The notes below the pieces were generated by a model that searched no databases, was not told the origin of the DNA, and worked only from the letters and a program-made list of their open reading frames with translations. The position numbers were made by a program, and so were the translations under genes. A stretch of 8,718 nucleotides of DNA from CAZRUA01 sp964603125 (GTDB lineage Bacteria; Bacteroidota; Bacteroidia; B-17B0; Aurantibacillaceae): contig CAZRUA010000129.1 in assembly GCA_964603125.1 (NCBI GenBank), positions 1-8,718 of the forward strand, in the 5' to 3' direction. This document shows, piece by piece, positions 6,518 through 8,718 of this stretch. The stretch's first letter is position 1. Every line of letters starts with the position of its first letter.

Positions 6518-7864
6518 ATGAAAAGAATATTTTTAATTCCAGTATTAGCTTTAGCTGGATTCAATGTGAAAGCTCAAACGAGTCCAGTTATTTCTTCTTG
6601 GTTAATAAATAGCTCAGGAACAACGGGTCGTCATTATGTAGCTGGTAATTCAACTGCAATAGTTGATGCAACATTAGCAAATGTGCAAACGGTGCAGTAC
6701 TCAACCAATAATGTTTATGTTTCTACTAAAGGAATCCCAGCTTATATTACTGGACCATTTTTAGATGGAAATCCTTCATTAGCTTCAAGTCAAAACGCAA
6801 TTTTTAAATTTCCTTTAGTTCCAACTCAAAATACTGGTACAGCTACTTCAACAGGTGGTGGGAATATTGGTGTTTTTATTAATGGAGTTGCTTTGTTTGA
6901 TTATAGAGATGGTGTATCATGGAAAAATTCAACAGGAGCTTTAGCTGGTGGTCCACTTGGCGGAATGGGTGATGGTGTTTGGAATAGAGATGCTATTGTT
7001 GCTGAAAAAGCTGGTTTCGATTGTTCAAAAGGACATCCAGCAATGGGTAACTATCATCACCATCAAAATCCTAGTTCGTATAAATTAGATTTAAATGTTA
7101 TCTCAACAATTTGCACCTTGTATGATGCAGATGGTTTATATACTATTGACAGTACTCAACATTCGCCATTATTAGGCTATGCTTATGATGGATTTCCAAT
7201 TTACGGAGCCTATGGTTATGCAAATACAAACGGTACTGGTGGAATTGTTCGCATGAAGTCAAGTTTTTCATTAAGAAATATAACTGTTCGTACACATTTA
7301 TATGATGGAACAGATGTTACTGATGGACCTGCAGTTAGCACAAATTACCCACTGGGTTTGTTTAGAGAAGATTATGAATTTATTGCTCAAACTGGTTCCG
7401 ATTATTTAGATATTCATAATGGTAGATTTTGTGTAACACCTGAATACCCAAATGGAACCTATTGTTACTTCACAACAGTAGATGAAAACTGGAATTCTGC
7501 TTATCCATACGCAGTCGGACCAACTTATTATGGTGTTTATGCCAACCGAAAAGTTACTTCAATTACTGAAACGGTTACAACATATACTCCAACTGTTTCT
7601 TTACAAGAAAATAATCAAGATTACAGTTTAGTTGTTTTCCCTAATCCAAGCACTGATGCAATAGCAATTCAAGTAAATAGTTTAAACAAATCAGATTTAA
7701 AAATTGAATTGTATGATTTAACTGGTAAGTTGTTAAAGACTACAATTCTATATCAAGGAAGTACTTTAGCTTATTTTGACACAGCGGATTTAGCTTCTGG
7801 TGAGTATCTTGTAAAGATGCTTGATGGTAAGGGAACGGCAAAGAAAATAGTAATTCAGAAATAA
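6518..7864 (+). CDS. Secreted YHYH-domain protein with T9SS type A sorting domain
   Basis: This 448-residue protein has a signal peptide (1-19, cleavage near KAQ-TSP). The middle (about 115-325) matches the YHYH domain: GHPAMGNYHHHQNP with Y179-H182 (here YHHH), LLGYAYDGFPIYGAYGY at 218-234, and a later block with YLDIHNGRFCVTPEYPNGTY at 296-315. Four cysteines (169, 199, 305, 316) may form disulfides. Residues about 368-448 form a typical type IX C-terminal sorting domain: VFPNPSTD, LYDLTGKLL, LASGEYLVKM and a final KKIVIQK. It should therefore cross the outer membrane and be released or attached at the surface. The biochemical role of YHYH domains is not established to my knowledge; the clustered histidines suggest metal binding, which is inference. 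It begins 30 bases after the sensor gene with no visible promoter between, so it is probably the last gene of the sigma operon and a candidate output. Confidence 0.88.
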   Translation: MKRIFLIPVLALAGFNVKAQTSPVISSWLINSSGTTGRHYVAGNSTAIVDATLANVQTVQYSTNNVYVSTKGIPAYITGPFLDGNPSLASSQNAIFKFPLVPTQNTGTATSTGGGNIGVFINGVALFDYRDGVSWKNSTGALAGGPLGGMGDGVWNRDAIVAEKAGFDCSKGHPAMGNYHHHQNPSSYKLDLNVISTICTLYDADGLYTIDSTQHSPLLGYAYDGFPIYGAYGYANTNGTGGIVRMKSSFSLRNITVRTHLYDGTDVTDGPAVSTNYPLGLFREDYEFIAQTGSDYLDIHNGRFCVTPEYPNGTYCYFTTVDENWNSAYPYAVGPTYYGVYANRKVTSITETVTTYTPTVSLQENNQDYSLVVFPNPSTDAIAIQVNSLNKSDLKIELYDLTGKLLKTTILYQGSTLAYFDTADLASGEYLVKMLDGKGTAKKIVIQK

Positions 7865-7878
7865 TTAATTTGTAATAA

Positions 7879-7913
7879 AAAAAGTCCCGATAGATTATCT
7901 ATCGGGACTTTTT
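7879..7913. terminator. Bidirectional hairpin terminator between convergent genes
   Basis: A perfect 16-bp inverted repeat, AAAAAGTCCCGATAGA (7879-7894) and its complement (7898-7913), surrounds a 3-base loop. With A-runs on the left and T-runs on the right, it can end transcripts from the YHYH gene (plus) and from clpB (minus), whose stop codon lies 4 bases beyond it. Confidence 0.9.
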
Positions 7914-7916
7914 GTT

Positions 7917-8718
7917 TTATTCATTTCTAAAAACAATCTTATTATCAAACGAATCAAGAATTATTTTCTTATCCTTTTTTATCGCGCCAGATAATATCTG
8001 TTTCGATAACTCATTCAATACACTTCTTTGAATAACTCTCTTCACTGGTCGTGCACCAAACTGAGGGTCGTATCCAAGTTGTGATAACCAATCTACCCCA
8101 TGCTCAGTATAAGTCATTTCATAGCCTTGATCTTTTAACATGCTGATTACGTGTTTTAATTGTATCTCAACAATTTGATGCACATTATCACGTGTTAAAG
8201 GCTCAAACATGATTACTTCGTCAATACGGTTTAAAAACTCAGGACGTATCGATAGTTTTAATAATTCAAAAACCTGTGATTTTGCTTTTGCTAAAACTTC
8301 TTCTTTGTTAAGCTCGGTTAGCTTATCGTAGTTTTCTTGTATAATATGCGAACCAATATTTGAAGTCATGATTACAATTGTATTCTTGAAGTTGACAGTT
8401 CTCCCTTTATTATCAGTTAATCGCCCATCATCCAAAACTTGTCATAATATGTTGAATACATCAGGATGAGCTTTTTCAATTTCATCCAATAGTATTACAC
8501 TATATGGTTTTCGTCTTACCGCCTCGGTTAATTGTCCGCCTTCTTCATAACCAACATATCCTGGAGGTGCACCAACTAATCTACTCACAGCATGTTTTTC
8601 TTGGTATTCGCTCATATCAATACGAGTCATGCTGTTCTCATTGTTGAATAAAAACTCTGCTAATGCTTTTGCCAATTCTGTTTTACCAACACCTGTAGTT
8701 CCTCAAAATATAAAAGAG
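7917..8718 (-). pseudogene. clpB: ATP-dependent chaperone ClpB, 3' part, interrupted by two in-frame TGA codons
   Basis: The minus strand encodes the second AAA+ module of ClpB, the hexameric disaggregase that works with DnaK; the rest lies beyond the right edge. In order: Walker A GTTGVGKT right after 8703, the pore-loop segment LVGAPPGYVGYEEGGQLTEAVR, Walker B VILLDEIEKAHPDVFN, sensor 1 in VIMTSN, the arginine finger in RPEFLNRIDEV, sensor 2 in FGARPVKR, and a C-terminal domain ending in RNE. Every motif is well conserved and there is no frameshift. However, codons at 8703-8705 and 8442-8444 read TGA where ClpB has leucine (SFIF-L-G and NIL-L-QVLDDGR). A TTA to TGA change would explain each. 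Read literally, the gene is broken into pieces. The otherwise intact sequence, and a stop only 14 bases from the edge, make sequencing or assembly error at a contig end a strong alternative, in which case this is an ordinary functional clpB. The bidirectional terminator follows. Confidence 0.85.

Noticed and set aside
7879..7913. Inverted repeat as an insertion-sequence end or attachment site
   Set aside because: Its position between two convergent stop codons, with flanking A and T runs and a 3-base loop, fits a bidirectional terminator, and no transposase or integrase is nearby.
7917..8435. A separate short gene starting at TTG 8435 within clpB
   Set aside because: The TTG is the ordinary leucine codon of the ClpB VLDDGR segment; the reading frame is continuous with the upstream part apart from the TGA, so it is one interrupted gene, not two.

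Overview
The window looks like chromosomal DNA from a member of the Bacteroidota. It is AT-rich and has almost no Shine-Dalgarno sequences. Several genes are preceded by the phylum's TAnnTTTG -7 promoter box. One protein ends in a type IX secretion (T9SS) sorting domain, and the lipoprotein carries an acidic stretch right after its lipidated cysteine. Both window edges cut through housekeeping genes: rlmD on the left and clpB on the right, both on the minus strand. The family assignments come from reading motifs in the translations; no database search was possible.

Layout. 1-754 (minus): N-terminal half of the 23S rRNA uracil methyltransferase RlmD with all four Fe-S cysteines. 870-2039 (plus): a 3-hydroxyacyl-CoA dehydrogenase, divergent from rlmD. 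2077-2631: a small lipoprotein with its own promoter. 2622-2684: a promoter for the next gene placed directly on top of the lipoprotein's terminator. 2690-4174: an HTTM-domain multi-pass membrane protein. 4161-5126: a sensor histidine kinase overlapping the HTTM gene, with no response regulator beside it. 5182-7864: a tight four-gene cluster on the plus strand: ECF sigma factor, small single-pass anti-sigma-like protein, membrane-anchored periplasmic CnrX/Spy/CpxP-like sensor, and a secreted YHYH-domain protein with a T9SS tail. 7879-7913: a perfect 16-bp hairpin that can terminate transcription from both sides. 7917-8718 (minus): the 3' part of clpB, interrupted by two in-frame TGA codons at conserved leucine positions.

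The most interesting unit is the cluster at 5182-7864. Gene order, protein sizes and topology resemble the metal-sensing CnrH/CnrY/CnrX trio (sigma, anti-sigma, periplasmic sensor), here followed by a His-rich exported protein that could be the output. I infer an envelope- or metal-stress circuit: the sensor perceives a signal in the periplasm, the anti-sigma releases the sigma factor, and the sigma factor transcribes the operon. The second notable point is the double TGA in clpB, which may be sequence error at a contig end, gene decay or, least likely, recoding. No tRNA, rRNA, CRISPR array or insertion sequence was seen, and no gene-free stretch exceeds about 120 bases.
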